A stretch of 64,000 bases of DNA from Prorocentrum cordatum (taxonomy: Eukaryota; Sar; Dinophyceae; Prorocentrales; Prorocentraceae), in the NCBI GenBank assembly GCA_963575745.1, contig CAUYUJ010020159.1, positions 184,001-248,000 on the forward strand, read 5' to 3'. Numbering within the stretch: the stretch's first letter is position 1; every line of letters begins with the position of its first letter. The notes below the pieces were generated by a model that was not told the origin of the DNA, made no database searches, and saw only the letters and a list, made by a program, of their open reading frames with translations. Both the position numbers and the translations under genes were made by a program. Below, piece after piece: positions 41,300-51,570 of this stretch.

Positions 41300-41767
41300 T
41301 GTCTGATTGCGTAAACACGCCTTTTCAATGAATGGCAACTTCTTCTGCCTCGCCTCCCCCTCTCCTAGAGGCCCCGCAGCGGTGTGTCCGAAATGGGATC
41401 AGAGGATCGCGCCGCATCGCCGATGCATCGGCGACGTCAGGGACGCATCGGCGCGCGATCCTCCGATCCCATCTACTCGAACCCCATTCGGGAGGCCTCG
41501 ATTGTCGGACATGGATTTGCTTCATGGCGACTTCCGTCTCGTCCCTAACCCGTCCGACCTCCTCCCCTGCGCGCGCGGCGACTCGCGCGCTCTCCCTGCC
41601 GCTCGCCGCCCTGAGAGGGGGAACGTTGCGGGGTGACAGGGGGACAGGCTCAGGGGGGAAGCGTCGACCTGGAATCGAGGACACGTCGCTAGTAGATCGG
41701 CCGTGGGCACCCGATTGCGAATCCGCATGGTCCCTGGCGAGATGGAGTATCGGGCCCCTATCGTTAT
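41300..41767. other. No gene recognised
   Basis: Contains a roughly 160-bp imperfect inverted arrangement: GGGATCAGAGGATCGCGCC at 41394 against CGCGCGATCCTCCGATCCC at 41452, with GCCGATGCATCGGC in the loop. Otherwise unsupported ORFs. Confidence 0.45.
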
Positions 41768-41918
41768 GTCGGGCATGTTCCCCTACAGGCCGACCTTGAA
41801 TGACAAATTAAACATAGTCAGAACATACCCGAAAATAGCCAAAAATTGTCAAAACATCGTCCCCATACTATTTGTTGACTGTTTTTGAATACTCCCCCTG
41901 TAGATGGACAGGCCCGAC
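41768..41918. mobile_element. GTCGGGC MITE (TIR-1), copy at 41.8 kb (complete)
   Basis: Left GTCGGGCATGTTCCCCTACA and right TGTAGATGGACAGGCCCGAC are complementary with few mismatches. Core AACATACCCGAAAATAGCCA and CATCGTCCCC. 151 bp. Confidence 0.85.
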
Positions 41919-41924
41919 TTGACC

Positions 41925-42475
41925 CTATCGGCGATCACTGGGGGATTGGGGGTCGATCCGCACTCCGAATTTTCTAATGCGCCAAGGAGGCGCCACCCCC
42001 CCCGACAGCCCCACATCAGCCCCCCTCGCGGGACGACGAGGCGAGGTGGACCCTCGTCGGGGGGGTACCCCACCACGCTTACTAAGAAACCTAAAAGTAC
42101 CCTCCTGAACCTATCCGACCCCCAACGTTGCCCTTGTGCTCCCCCCCCCCACCCCCCAGGGGGGCACCCGCACTGCGGCATCCACCACGCAGCACATCTC
42201 CTGATGAGGGAGGGGCCGGGCAGGAGGCGAGGAGGATCGCGGGCATGAGTCGCCGAGGAGGACCGGAACAAATAACAAAGGAGGCCCGAAAAGGAGGATC
42301 GAGGATCGATGGGAGAGCAATGGGAAGGGCATCACTGGAACGGCCGGGGAGCAGGATGATCGATGACCGAAATCTTCGCAAGCTGCTCATTATTTTCCTC
42401 TGGCATTCATGGCGGCCTGCGGGGTCCTCGGGGGATCTCGACGCCTCATTGCTGGGTGGAAGGGGTTTCCTTGTG
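41925..42475. other. No gene recognised
   Basis: GC-rich unique sequence with C runs near 42143-42165. Overlapping ORFs only. Confidence 0.4.
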
Positions 42476-42477
42476 TA

Positions 42478-43192
42478 CGCACACGCGCAGGCGCACACCA
42501 ACAAACACAAACACTTCCCCCACACACACACAAGCACACACACACACACACCACGCACGCACACACGCACGCCCGCCCGCCCGCCCGCCCGCCCGCCCGC
42601 CCGCTCGCACGCTCACCCCGCCCTGCCCCGCCCCGCCCCGCCCCGCCCCGCCCCGCCAGCCCGCCCGCCCGCCCGCCCGCCCGCGCGAACGCACGCACGC
42701 ACGCACGTACAAACACACAAACACACACACACACACACACACTCACACCCACGCACGCACACGCTCACGCAAGCTCGCACTCACGCACGCACACGCCACG
42801 CACGCATGCACACATACGCACACACATACACACGCACGCACGCACGCACGCACGCACACACACACAAACATGCACACACACACGCACGCACGCAAACGCA
42901 CACGCACAAACATAAGCACAAACACAAACACACAAACACACACACACAGAACATAAGCATGAACACAAGCACACAAGCACAAGCACAAACACAAAACCAA
43001 ACACAATCACAAACACAAACACAAGCACACACACACGCACAAGCACACGCACACGCACACGCACACAAACACACACACACACACACACACACGCGCACCC
43101 GCACGATCCCATTGGCATACACACACACACGCGCACGCACGCAAGCACGCAATGTCCAAGCACGCGCACACACTCAATCACACACATTCATA
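42478..43192. repeat. CA-rich microsatellite region
   Basis: About 700 bases of interspersed CACACG, CACAAA, CCCG and CGCC runs. It yields Thr/His-rich or Cys/Val-rich frames of up to 359 codons that are compositional. Confidence 0.9.
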
Positions 43193-43232
43193 CGAAGTGA
43201 ATTTTGATTTGGGCGACCTGTCCCCTTCAACT

Positions 43233-43775
43233 CTAAACGATGTATGACGATTGAGGCCTGATGCAGCAATCGCAGCCTAATATTGGCGCAGGTGCAAAAG
43301 GAAAAGCATAGTAATCAAGAAAAAGACAGCCCTCATAATTATGCGCTGCCTCAGGGACTTGGAGTGCAAGGGTGCAGTACTGCTCAAACGTAAAAGCGGT
43401 AAAATGGGACCACAGGAATGGTAAAAGAAGAAACCAAGTGTTTCCTTCTCTGCCCCGCGTGAGGCTGCTGGCTTTTGAACCGCCAGGCACCTTCTCCACG
43501 GCCAAAAGACGGCATACGTGCCGAAACGCTCTTCGGGTCCGCCCGAGATAATGTAACATCTGGGGCTGGAACAGATTACGCTCCAAGGTATATCCCCAGA
43601 AAGTGAGTATCCGGATCATCTGCCGAATCGGATCGCACCGTGAGCGGAAACGGAGCTGCGCCAGCGGCGCGCCGATCAGTACGCCTCGATAGCGAGGGTG
43701 AATCAGCGCCCAGCCGTAGAGCAAGTGCACAGCCGCCGTCACAAGGCAGGGACCATCAGCAGCAGTGGCGCTCAT
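43233..43775 (-). CDS. Possible 180-residue protein, unrecognised
   Basis: A single open frame of 180 codons in non-repetitive sequence, with ordinary composition that includes many aromatic residues and a hydrophobic NTWFLLLPFLWSHFTAFTF stretch (about residues 111-129) that could be a membrane segment. It opens MSATAADGPCLV. A leader-like sequence lies 42 bases upstream (43817-43832). No family is recognised and chance is a serious alternative. Confidence 0.28.
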   Translation of the reverse strand: MSATAADGPCLVTAAVHLLYGWALIHPRYRGVLIGAPLAQLRFRSRCDPIRQMIRILTFWGYTLERNLFQPQMLHYLGRTRRAFRHVCRLLAVEKVPGGSKASSLTRGREGNTWFLLLPFLWSHFTAFTFEQYCTLALQVPEAAHNYEGCLFLDYYAFPFAPAPILGCDCCIRPQSSYIV

Positions 43776-43816
43776 CTATGTCTAACAAAAGGGAGGACCG
43801 GGGGCAAATACAATCG

Positions 43817-43832
43817 CGTGGGTCAAAATGGC
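43817..43832 (-). other. Weak spliced-leader-like sequence
   Basis: The minus strand reads GCCATTTTGACCCACG, which agrees with the DinoSL exon 3' part at 13 of 16 positions. Its location and orientation upstream of the 180-codon ORF are what make it worth noting. By itself a match this weak could occur by chance somewhere in 64 kb. Confidence 0.25.
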
Positions 43833-43899
43833 ACTCATTTTCAGACGCAATGCTTCTCCCATCCGCGAGGTGGCGACACCGTCGCGAGCACTAAGCCGA

Positions 43900-44840
43900 G
43901 GCACGCTTAGTCGAATTCCGGGCAGAGTAGGCACTGGCGTGCAGAGAAAGGCGTAGAAGCGCAAGTACAAGAACGAGTAGAAGACACCGCAAGGCAAGTA
44001 TGCAAGAGTGTAGGGAGATACGCTTGTATCCTGTGCGTAGACGCACTCACACAGACACGCATACACACGCACACGCACACCCTCTGCGTCGCGCAACAGC
44101 TCCCCTCGCATCGCAAAACCTGCGAATCTGCCCCGATGTCAACAGCCTCCACATTCGAACTGTAACAGGCGAAACATCTCGCCCAGACCTCCAGACGCAG
44201 AGGAACAAAACCATGTGCGCTTTTCCTCCAGTGAGGCCTCCCTGCCAGCCTGTCGGGCCCCTGGGCCAAGAACAGAGGACCAGGGCCGAAAAACTGGTGC
44301 ACGGGATGGGGTCGGGGCCCCCCTGTCGTGAACAAGCTGCGGGCGTCTGAGGCCTGGGCAGGGCGCCCGGGAACTGCGACGGCACCCGAGGACAAGAAGC
44401 ATGAGGAGGAGGAGGAGGAGGAGGAGGAGGAGGAGGAGGTGCCCTCAGCGCAGGCACGGCGCAGAGCACGGGCGCCAGCCCTTGGACGGCCTCTGCGGCA
44501 CAGCGCACGGTGGTCCGAGTGGGCACAAATTCTCGACCACGCCCAGGAAATGCAGCGCTTCCCTCCATGCATCCCTCCCTCGGCCTCTCCCTCCCTGTGA
44601 GCCGGTGGCATCGACAATTAAAACCCCTCCTCGTGATCCCGCCTGGTGTCCCGTAGAACATCCCAGGTAACCCCAGAAGCTCCTTGGACCTTAATGGGCC
44701 TCCATATGGAAGGCGGATCCTCCCTCGTCCTTTCTCCTTCATGCTCTCTCTCTCTCTCGACACGTGGAGTGCCGCCACAATTACCATCTCACCGCTTCTC
44801 CTCCTGCCCCTCCCTGCCAGAACCCCAGGGGTGGAGGTCT
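43900..44840. other. No gene recognised
   Basis: Mixed sequence with a GAG run (44402-44440). Minus-strand frames of up to 246 codons contain a Ser run from this microsatellite and are not supported. Confidence 0.4.
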
Positions 44841-44841
44841 G

Positions 44842-45522
44842 GAGGCCCTGCCCTTACCTCCTCCCTCCTCCCTCCTTCCTCCCTCCTACTCCTTTCTTCC
44901 TCCCACCTTCCTCCGTCCTCCCTCCTCCTCCTTCCTCCTCCTCCTTCTCCCACATCCACCTCCTCCTCCTCCTCCTGCTCCTCTTCCTCCCCCTCCTCCC
45001 TCCTCCTCATCCTCCTCCTCCTCCTCCGCCTCCTCCTCTTCCCCTCTTCTCCTCTTCCTCCTCTCTTCTCCTCTTCTTCTCTCTCCTCCTCCTCCTCTCC
45101 TCCTCCTCCTCTCTTCCTCTTCTCCTCTTCTCCTCTTCTCTCCTCCTCTCCTCCTCCTCCTCCCCTCCTCCCTTCCCTCCTCTCGTCCGTCTCTCCTCCT
45201 CCTCCTCCTCCTCCTCCTCCTCCTCCTCCTCCTCCTCCTCCTCCTCCTCCTCCCCTCCCTCCTCCTCTCTCCATCGTCTCCCCCCCCCCCCCCCCCGACA
45301 TCCTCCCCCTCCTCCTCCTTCTCCTCCTCCGCCTCAAACCTCCTCCGCCTTGTCCTCCCCTCCTCCTCCTCCTCCTCCCCCTCCTCCTCCTCCTCCTCCT
45401 CCTCCGCCTCCTCCTCCTCCTCCTCCCCTCCTCTCATCCTCCTCCGCCTCCTCCTCCCCCCCTCCCTATCCCTACTCCCTCCTCCTCCTCCTCCTCCTCC
45501 TCCTCCTCCTCCTCCTCCTCAA
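44842..45522. repeat. TCC polypyrimidine tract at the LINE 5' boundary
   Basis: About 680 bases of almost pure TCC/CTC/TTC. It ends abruptly at AAGCAACTGGGGCCCGAG, where the LINE 5' UTR appears to begin. A second TCC tract follows the LINE at 51606. Confidence 0.9.
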
Positions 45523-45585
45523 GCAACTGGGGCCCGAGTTGTTTTGGGCCTGTCTCTGTGCCGTCCCGAGGCGCTTGAGGTTTCG

Positions 45586-45602
45586 TCTCCCCGCGGGAGA
45601 CG
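45586..45602 (+). other. Stem-loop in LINE 5' UTR
   Basis: GTCTCCCCGCGGGAGAC is a perfect 7-bp stem with a 3-base loop, 41 bases before the ORF1 start. It could affect translation or RNA recognition; its role is unknown. Confidence 0.5.
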
Positions 45603-45643
45603 ACTGAATCAGAGGCAATATCACGCATCCCTCGGCGCCCGCC

Positions 45644-46789
45644 ATGGCGCCGTCTCGTCGTCGCGGAGGCTGGTCTGCTGCGGGCCCTCCTCCTTGGCGC
45701 GATGCTGATGCGACTGGCTACTGGAAGTGTTGCGCTTGCGGCTGTGGCAAGAACCTGGCCCGATACTGGTTGTGCAAGCAGTGCCACGGCAAGCGCAAGG
45801 AGGTGGAGGCAGCGGCGCCCCCGCCGCCCAGCGGCGCCTGGGCTGACTCCTGGGCGGACTGGGATAAGTGGGCTGCAAGTGGGGCCACGTCCGCTGTCCT
45901 GCCCGCGGGCCTCCAGGGAGGCACCAGCCCCCCGCCTGTGGCCGGCGACGAAGACAAGCTGTCCGAGGAGGAGCTGCAGCAGCTCATCTCCCTCAACAAG
46001 AAGATGGGCAACTCGTCGGCCGCCACGGCCCTCCATAATCGACTTGACAAGCGCCGTGTCGGCGATGCGCCAGTGCCGCTCCAGGCTCAGGCGAACCAGG
46101 TCGATCGTCATATCAAGCAGTTGGAGAAGAAGCTTCAGCATGATCTGGATCAGTACACTAAGTGGCACAACTGGCTCCACGACAAGAAGGAGTCCATCGG
46201 TGCTACTCGTCGCGAGCTGGCCGCAGAGGTTGGCAAGTACCAGACATTGGTGGAGCAGCTGCGTATTCAGGTCTGTCCGCCTCCAGCGCCCCAGCCGAAG
46301 GCACGAGTGTCCCTGCAGGACCTGCTGGCGGGCGAGAGTGACTTCCTGGACATGTCCAACGTGGAGGAGGTGTTCGGGATCGACAGCTCGGTGTACGAGG
46401 CGCAGGAGGCCGACACTCAGGAGCTGGAGAAGCGCACGACCCAGCTCAAGGAGGCCATCCAGGCTTCGGCACGCCAGTTGTTCGGAGAAGCGAAGCAGAA
46501 GTTCGACGAGCTCAAGCAGGCCCATGCAGCTCATGTCGGCAGGCTGGGCAAAAAGCGCAAGGTTGGTGCTGAAGGTGCGGCGGCAGCAGCGGCACCTGGC
46601 GACGGCGACGGGGGAACCAAGCCTGATGCGGCTCCGCCTTCGCGCGGCGGAGGCGAGAGGACCTCTTCAGCTACTTCGTCGGGGGCGCCACCTTCTTCGT
46701 CGGCCTCGTCATCAGCAACGGACCTCCTCGGTGCTGCAGATCGTATTCTCGGTCCACTTGCAGAAGGAGGCCCCCCTGCCAGCGCCTAG
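45644..46789 (+). CDS. LINE ORF1 protein: Cys motif, coiled coils, basic patch
   Basis: 381 residues. The start is set by CGCCCGCCATGG, a good initiation context. Residues 29-47 hold the Cys cluster CCACGCGKNLARYWLCKQC, probably zinc binding. A Trp/Pro-rich linker follows. Helical segments with heptad character span about residues 105-215 and 255-300. GKKRKVG near residue 305 is a likely nuclear signal, and the C-terminus is Ala/Ser/Gly-rich and disordered. By analogy with LINE ORF1 proteins it should bind the element RNA and oligomerise. It is homologous to the ORF1 at 16176-17198. It stops at TAG 46787-46789; the endonuclease frame lies in +1. Confidence 0.75.
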   Translation: MAPSRRRGGWSAAGPPPWRDADATGYWKCCACGCGKNLARYWLCKQCHGKRKEVEAAAPPPPSGAWADSWADWDKWAASGATSAVLPAGLQGGTSPPPVAGDEDKLSEEELQQLISLNKKMGNSSAATALHNRLDKRRVGDAPVPLQAQANQVDRHIKQLEKKLQHDLDQYTKWHNWLHDKKESIGATRRELAAEVGKYQTLVEQLRIQVCPPPAPQPKARVSLQDLLAGESDFLDMSNVEEVFGIDSSVYEAQEADTQELEKRTTQLKEAIQASARQLFGEAKQKFDELKQAHAAHVGRLGKKRKVGAEGAAAAAAPGDGDGGTKPDAAPPSRGGGERTSSATSSGAPPSSSASSSATDLLGAADRILGPLAEGGPPASA

Positions 46790-46790
46790 T

Positions 46791-49700
46791 TGGCAGGGGG
46801 GACATGACACACGTGCAGAAGGTAGTCCAGCGGCTACCTTTCCCTCATCCCCACTGGAGCCCGACAAGGTTTCGAACGTACGTTGGTCTGGATCGACTGG
46901 GAGTACCTGGTCATCGGCGGCGACTTCGGGGTCGTCGGGTGAGGCCTTGCACCGCGCGTGTGGGGCCAGCTCTGAGGCCTCTGTCGTCGCTTCTAAGTAT
47001 TTTAGGTTGCCCCCAGGAGGCGACTTTCCTTCCGACCCCTCGAAGTTTTTATCTGTGCCCCCCTGCCCTGATTGCACGTTCCAGTTGTCGATCGAAACGG
47101 TGAGCTGTACGAGTTGGTCTTCCATCGAGGCGTGGCTTGTAACCACGTCTGCAAATATCGTTCTCGTGCAAGAGCACCACATCGTATCGGACGACGACGT
47201 AGCCAAGGCAGGACAATGGGCACTAAAGAGGGGTTGGAAATCTCGATTCAATCCAGCTATCCGAACCGCAGCAGGAGGCACCTCGGGAGGTGTCGCAATT
47301 TTGGTCCGCTCCTTCCTGGGCTTTCACGATCCCGAGTTCGGTCCGATCGTCGTCCCGTCCAGGGCTATGAGTGGAATCGTCCAGGTGCCAGGGGCCGTTA
47401 CGGTTTTGGCCTCGTCGGTTTACCTGTACGACAGCGAAGAGCTTACAAGCAGGAGTCTCGACATACTGGCGGCCGTCTCGGCAAGGCACGCGCTCTACGA
47501 GGATCCAAACGTGATAGGCGGCGACTTCAATATGATCCCAGAGGTCCTGGTTTCTTCGGGGGTCCCTGGATATCTGAAGGCGAATGTTATATACCCTGAT
47601 ATCGGCACATGTTCTAGTACTGGGGGTCTACGAGTCCTGGACTATTTTGTGTTATCGTCAGGTTTTACCCGCTGCATTCAGGAAGTCACCGCCGTCCTCG
47701 GTAGCGACATCAATGCGCACACGCCCGTGCGCATTCTCTTCCACCCGCAGTTGGCTGAGCTTAAGGCCCCCACTTTCCTCCGCCCGCCGAAGTTGCCAGC
47801 AGAGTGTCCGATCGACCCCGCGCCGTGCACGGAGGATCACGCCCACGTTTTGGACTGCGCCCGTGAAGGGCGAGAGCTTATCCAGAGGCGTGCGTCCAGA
47901 GGCAAAATCCAGAAGCACCTAGACGTTTTGTACCGAGTCTGGGCTGATGCTGCTGAATGGGAGTTATCCAGGGCCCTTCAGACGGAGCTCATAATTTGGG
48001 GCTCCCGCGGGCGCCGGCCTCGTTTGGCCTGGGTTTCGGCTCTGGAGAAAGATTCGCGACCCCCGACTCGTGATCCTGGCCTAGTTGCTGGTAGGTGGCT
48101 GTCAAGGACTACGAGGTTTATCTTGGGGGCTTCTGACTCTGGAGATTCTGGAGCTTTAAAGCGTTATCGGGCCCATCTTCTGGATCCCCCTCCTCATGTT
48201 CAACGTGCTTGGGAAGGGTTTCAAGATGATTATCGTCTTGGGTGCGAACTCCTCCTCGGTTTTCAGGATGTTTGCGAAGATGATTCACGTTTTCGAGAGT
48301 TTCACGCTCAACTTGAACCTAGATTAGCAGAGTATGCTAAGTCTTCCTCACAGCGTTCTTTAAAGGAGTGGCGTAGTTGGCTTCTGGACGGCGTCGACAA
48401 AGGGGGGGGGAACGCCCGCCGCTGGACCCGCGAGCTGAAGCCCTGGGTGGCCACGACCACGCTGTCGGCCGACGGCTTGGTCCTCTCGGATCCCATGTCC
48501 CTCCTGAAGTCGGAAGGGGAACGTTTCGGGGCTCTCTGGGGGTCTGCCTCGCACCCGCCGCCTGAGGATCAGGAGCCCCTCGAGTTCTTGGAGCCTTTGG
48601 AAGTACTCTCTGCGGACGATTTGATAGCTGTGAGTAAGACTTATGCGTTAGGCACGGCTTCCAGCGTCGATGGGTTTCACATGCGGCATTTCGCCCTTAT
48701 GCATCCCGACTTGCTGATTGCCGTCAGCACCATGTTTTCGATGATGGAGGCCACCAGTCTGTTGCCCCACCCCGCCCAGCTGCTGCTTACGGTACTGCTT
48801 CAGAAGCCTGCAGGAGGCTACCGCCCGATAGGGCTTTCTTTTTCGGCACTCTATAGGCTGTGGGCTCGCGCTCGGCGCCCTTACGCTGAGCGATGGGAAG
48901 CCGAACATCAGCGTCTTTATTTGGCTTCAGGATCTTTCAACTCAGCCTCGGATGTGGTGTATCGTCAGGGAGTGAAGAGTGAACATATAGTCGGTCGAGG
49001 GATGAGCTGTTGTAAAGTCTTGTGGGACCTATATGAGTTCTACGAAACGATTCGGCTTCCCAAGCTCCTCGACCGTTGCCAGTTGCTCGATTTCCCGATG
49101 CAGATCGCCAGGGTATCTTATAGGGCTTATCGTGGGGCTCGTTTCATATCGCCAGGAGGTCTTCTTCATGGACCTCACTTTGCCACGCACGGGGTGGTAG
49201 CTGGCTGTAGCATAGCGACATCGTATGTCAGGGTTTACATCATCCCTACTGTGGATCCCATCAGGTTCCCCAAGCAGGTCTCCTTAGATATATACATAGA
49301 CGACTATGGGCTGTCGAGTTCGGGGACTTCGAAATCGGTCGTGTCGTCTTTGAAGCGGGCCTCGGTGGACCTCCTGGTGGCCCTGGAGAGCGATATGGAG
49401 GCGACCATATCTACAGATAAGGCTGCAGTAGTGGCTTCTCACGCCGGCGTAGGCCAGGAAATGAAGAAGTCTCTGGGAGCGCACGGCGGCCCCTCGGCGG
49501 ACACCAGCTCTGCAATCAATCTTGGTGTCGATGATGGTGCTGGACAGGCTCGCCGCACCAAAGGTCGAGGTAGTAAGGCCCAGGCTAGACAGGCTCAGTT
49601 TAGAGCCCGTTGCCGACGGGTGCGAAAGGCTCGTCAAGCTCTAGGCCGACACACTCGCAGGATCTTTGTTTCAGGGCCGCTGGCATCAGTTACTTATGTA

Positions 49701-50381
49701 TCAGAGGTTTATGGAGTTTCTGATTATGAGTTGGGAATGCTACGTTCTGGCTTTGGGAAGTCTGTCAAACCTTCGGCGGGGTCCAGGTCCCTTACATCAC
49801 TGTGTATTCTGGAAGGGGACCCAGTTTATCATGCTGCCATTTCTCCAATTGCCAGATATTCCAGGGAGTTGTGGGATGCCCAGGTCCAGCAGACTCCGTT
49901 TGCTCTAGGCTTCGCGGCTCTTCGCGACGCTTGGACTCAGACGTGGGGCAACCCGCCAACTGCTTGGCTGCAGGTGCGAGGCCCCATAGGTGCTATGTTT
50001 CTGTCCCTCAAGCGCATCGGCTGGAGCATGCCCAGCTACGCGCAGGTGACGAACGACCTTGGCGTCACCTTCTCTCTCGCGACCTCTTCCCCCAAATTGA
50101 TCAAGAATCTTCTGCGGGAAGCTGTCATTCGTCAACTGCGCAGGCTGTCAGGCGAGAAGCTTGGCGTTGGAGCCAGGCTTTGTTATGATTCTGTGAATTG
50201 GCGACCTCAGCAGTTCGAAATCCACGCCGTTCGAGAAAGGGTCGATCAGAGCCAATGTCTGCGGGGCTTGTTGGACCAAGGAGCGGGCGACCCAGTGCGG
50301 TTATCAACTCCAGGACACGTGTTGCGCGTTATGTGGCGGGCCCTCGGACTCGATTTTCCACAGGCTTTGGGTTTGTCCTGA
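46791..50381 (+). CDS. LINE ORF2: endonuclease and reverse transcriptase
   Basis: This frame is open from 45702 to 50381, but the part before 46790 shadows ORF1. No Met occurs between there and 47370, which is inside the endonuclease, so the start is unresolved (frameshift from ORF1, reinitiation or a non-AUG start). Endonuclease: Glu in VQEHH (47166-47180), GGDFN (47517-47531), LDYFVLSSGF and NAHTPVR. Reverse transcriptase: KPAGGYRPIGL (48804-48836), motif A LWDLYEFYETI with Asp at 49026, motif B GVVAGCS (near 49190), and YIDD (49293-49304). The connector continues to about 50220. The product would nick DNA and prime cDNA synthesis at the target. The last ~40 codons are likely out of frame. 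Confidence 0.8.
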   Translation, partial: WQGGHDTRAEGSPAATFPSSPLEPDKVSNVRWSGSTGSTWSSAATSGSSGEALHRACGASSEASVVASKYFRLPPGGDFPSDPSKFLSVPPCPDCTFQLSIETVSCTSWSSIEAWLVTTSANIVLVQEHHIVSDDDVAKAGQWALKRGWKSRFNPAIRTAAGGTSGGVAILVRSFLGFHDPEFGPIVVPSRAMSGIVQVPGAVTVLASSVYLYDSEELTSRSLDILAAVSARHALYEDPNVIGGDFNMIPEVLVSSGVPGYLKANVIYPDIGTCSSTGGLRVLDYFVLSSGFTRCIQEVTAVLGSDINAHTPVRILFHPQLAELKAPTFLRPPKLPAECPIDPAPCTEDHAHVLDCAREGRELIQRRASRGKIQKHLDVLYRVWADAAEWELSRALQTELIIWGSRGRRPRLAWVSALEKDSRPPTRDPGLVAGRWLSRTTRFILGASDSGDSGALKRYRAHLLDPPPHVQRAWEGFQDDYRLGCELLLGFQDVCEDDSRFREFHAQLEPRLAEYAKSSSQRSLKEWRSWLLDGVDKGGGNARRWTRELKPWVATTTLSADGLVLSDPMSLLKSEGERFGALWGSASHPPPEDQEPLEFLEPLEVLSADDLIAVSKTYALGTASSVDGFHMRHFALMHPDLLIAVSTMFSMMEATSLLPHPAQLLLTVLLQKPAGGYRPIGLSFSALYRLWARARRPYAERWEAEHQRLYLASGSFNSASDVVYRQGVKSEHIVGRGMSCCKVLWDLYEFYETIRLPKLLDRCQLLDFPMQIARVSYRAYRGARFISPGGLLHGPHFATHGVVAGCSIATSYVRVYIIPTVDPIRFPKQVSLDIYIDDYGLSSSGTSKSVVSSLKRASVDLLVALESDMEATISTDKAAVVASHAGVGQEMKKSLGAHGGPSADTSSAINLGVDDGAGQARRTKGRGSKAQARQAQFRARCRRVRKARQALGRHTRRIFVSGPLASVTYVSEVYGVSDYELGMLRSGFGKSVKPSAGSRSLTSLCILEGDPVYHAAISPIARYSRELWDAQVQQTPFALGFAALRDAWTQTWGNPPTAWLQVRGPIGAMFLSLKRIGWSMPSYAQVTNDLGVTFSLATSSPKLIKNLLREAVIRQLRRLSGEKLGVGARLCYDSVNWRPQQFEIHAVRERVDQSQCLRGLLDQGAGDPVRLSTPGHVLRVMWRALGLDFPQALGLS

Positions 50382-51570
50382 CCCTGAGGTCGCGGAGCTC
50401 AGACAGGAGATTGTAGATCCCGATGTTTTGCAGGCGGCCAATGATATTGACCCTGCTTCTTGTTCCATGGAGGACTGGATTTTGTTTACCGAGGGTCTGT
50501 TCCCTCATCCTGGGGACCTTCACCCCCGACCTGTTCTCGAATGTGCTCCAGAGGTTCGTTGGGAGGTAGATCAAGAACACGAAGATGAGCAACTGTTTCC
50601 TGGATCCCATGTGTTCATGGATGGTTCTTGTCATAAGCACGTAGTGAAATAATTAAGCAGGGCAGGGTGGGGCATGGCGGTGTTTGATTCGCAGCAGGTT
50701 TTGAAGCTTAGAGCTTGGTCCCCCCTTTGGGATCGGTTTCCCCAGACCCCTCAGGCGGCCGAGTTTGGGGCTCTAGCTTATTCTAGCCTCTGCCTCACTG
50801 ACCCCGCTCCAGGTTACTCAGATTGTCTGGATGTGTGTAGGGCCTTTAAGTTCGACCGTTCTAAGAAGCTGTCGTACAAGAGGCCTTACTCGGGCCTCAT
50901 GATTAATGTTTTGGGGACCCGTTTTTCTGATTTGATCAAAGTGAAGGCCCATGTGGCCGAGTCGGACGATCTCTCCCCCGAAGAGCGTTTCTTTAAAATC
51001 GGGAATGGCGAGGCTGATCGTTCAGCCAAGCTTGGGGCCGCTGCTCACCCCAGGTTTACCAATGAGCAGCAGACTAAGCTGGATTGGCAGCTCAAGGTGT
51101 CGCGCACAGTCTCGCGCCTGGCGGCCAAAGTTCTCGTTTCTTGGCCGCGTCTGGACCTTGCAGACGTTCCCTACATTGCGCCTCCTCGCCCTCACCGCCT
51201 TGAGGCTGAGGTGCCTGAGGGAGAGCACATCTGGGTGTGGGTCAAGTCTTTTTGGAGGTGCAATCGTTGTCTCAGATTCCGCAGGCAAGCAGCGCGTCCC
51301 TCGTGCGAGGGCTGCGCAGGAGACTTGCCCCTGGTTGCTCGTTCTGTGACTGAACGGGGACACTCTTGTCTGGCGCTCGAGTGCTCGAACGATCAGATCT
51401 TAATTATCTGCACCCGCTGCAAAGCGTTTTCGGCCCTCGGACAATTTAAGCAGCTCCGCCATGAGTGCACACGCCCACTCGCAAAGGCAGCGGAGTATTG
51501 GTCCAGGGTGAAGCGAGGCTGGCATCCGAAGGAACGCGTTCGGGTGGAGACAATTCCCATCAGGGAGTAA
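50263..51570 (+). pseudogene. LINE C-terminal part: Cys/His knuckle, RNase H, zinc fingers (one stop)
   Basis: This frame (+1 relative to the RT) carries the knuckle CCALCGGPSDSIFHRLWVC (about 50320-50376). RNase H follows, with the first Asp in MDGS (about 50620), Glu in AAEFGAL (about 50760) and the GNGEADRSAK segment (51001). A C-terminal region has CNRC...CEGC and CTRC...HEC zinc-finger patterns. RNase H would remove template RNA after cDNA synthesis. An in-frame TAA (50650-50652, between HVVK and LSRAGWGMAV) interrupts the first RNase H strand. The same order is seen in copy 2, confirming that the knuckle and RNase H belong to the element. Confidence 0.75.

Noticed and set aside
42128-43207. 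Thr/His-rich 359-codon ORF
   Set aside because: Product of CA-rich microsatellite; minus-strand frames are equally open.
44646-45708. Ser/Pro-rich and Glu-rich ORFs of about 300 codons
   Set aside because: Pure translation of a TCC tract in different frames.
45702-46790. First 360 codons of the long LINE frame as part of ORF2
   Set aside because: Their Arg/Ser-rich composition is the +1 shadow of ORF1, which has the Cys motif, coiled coils and a good start context.
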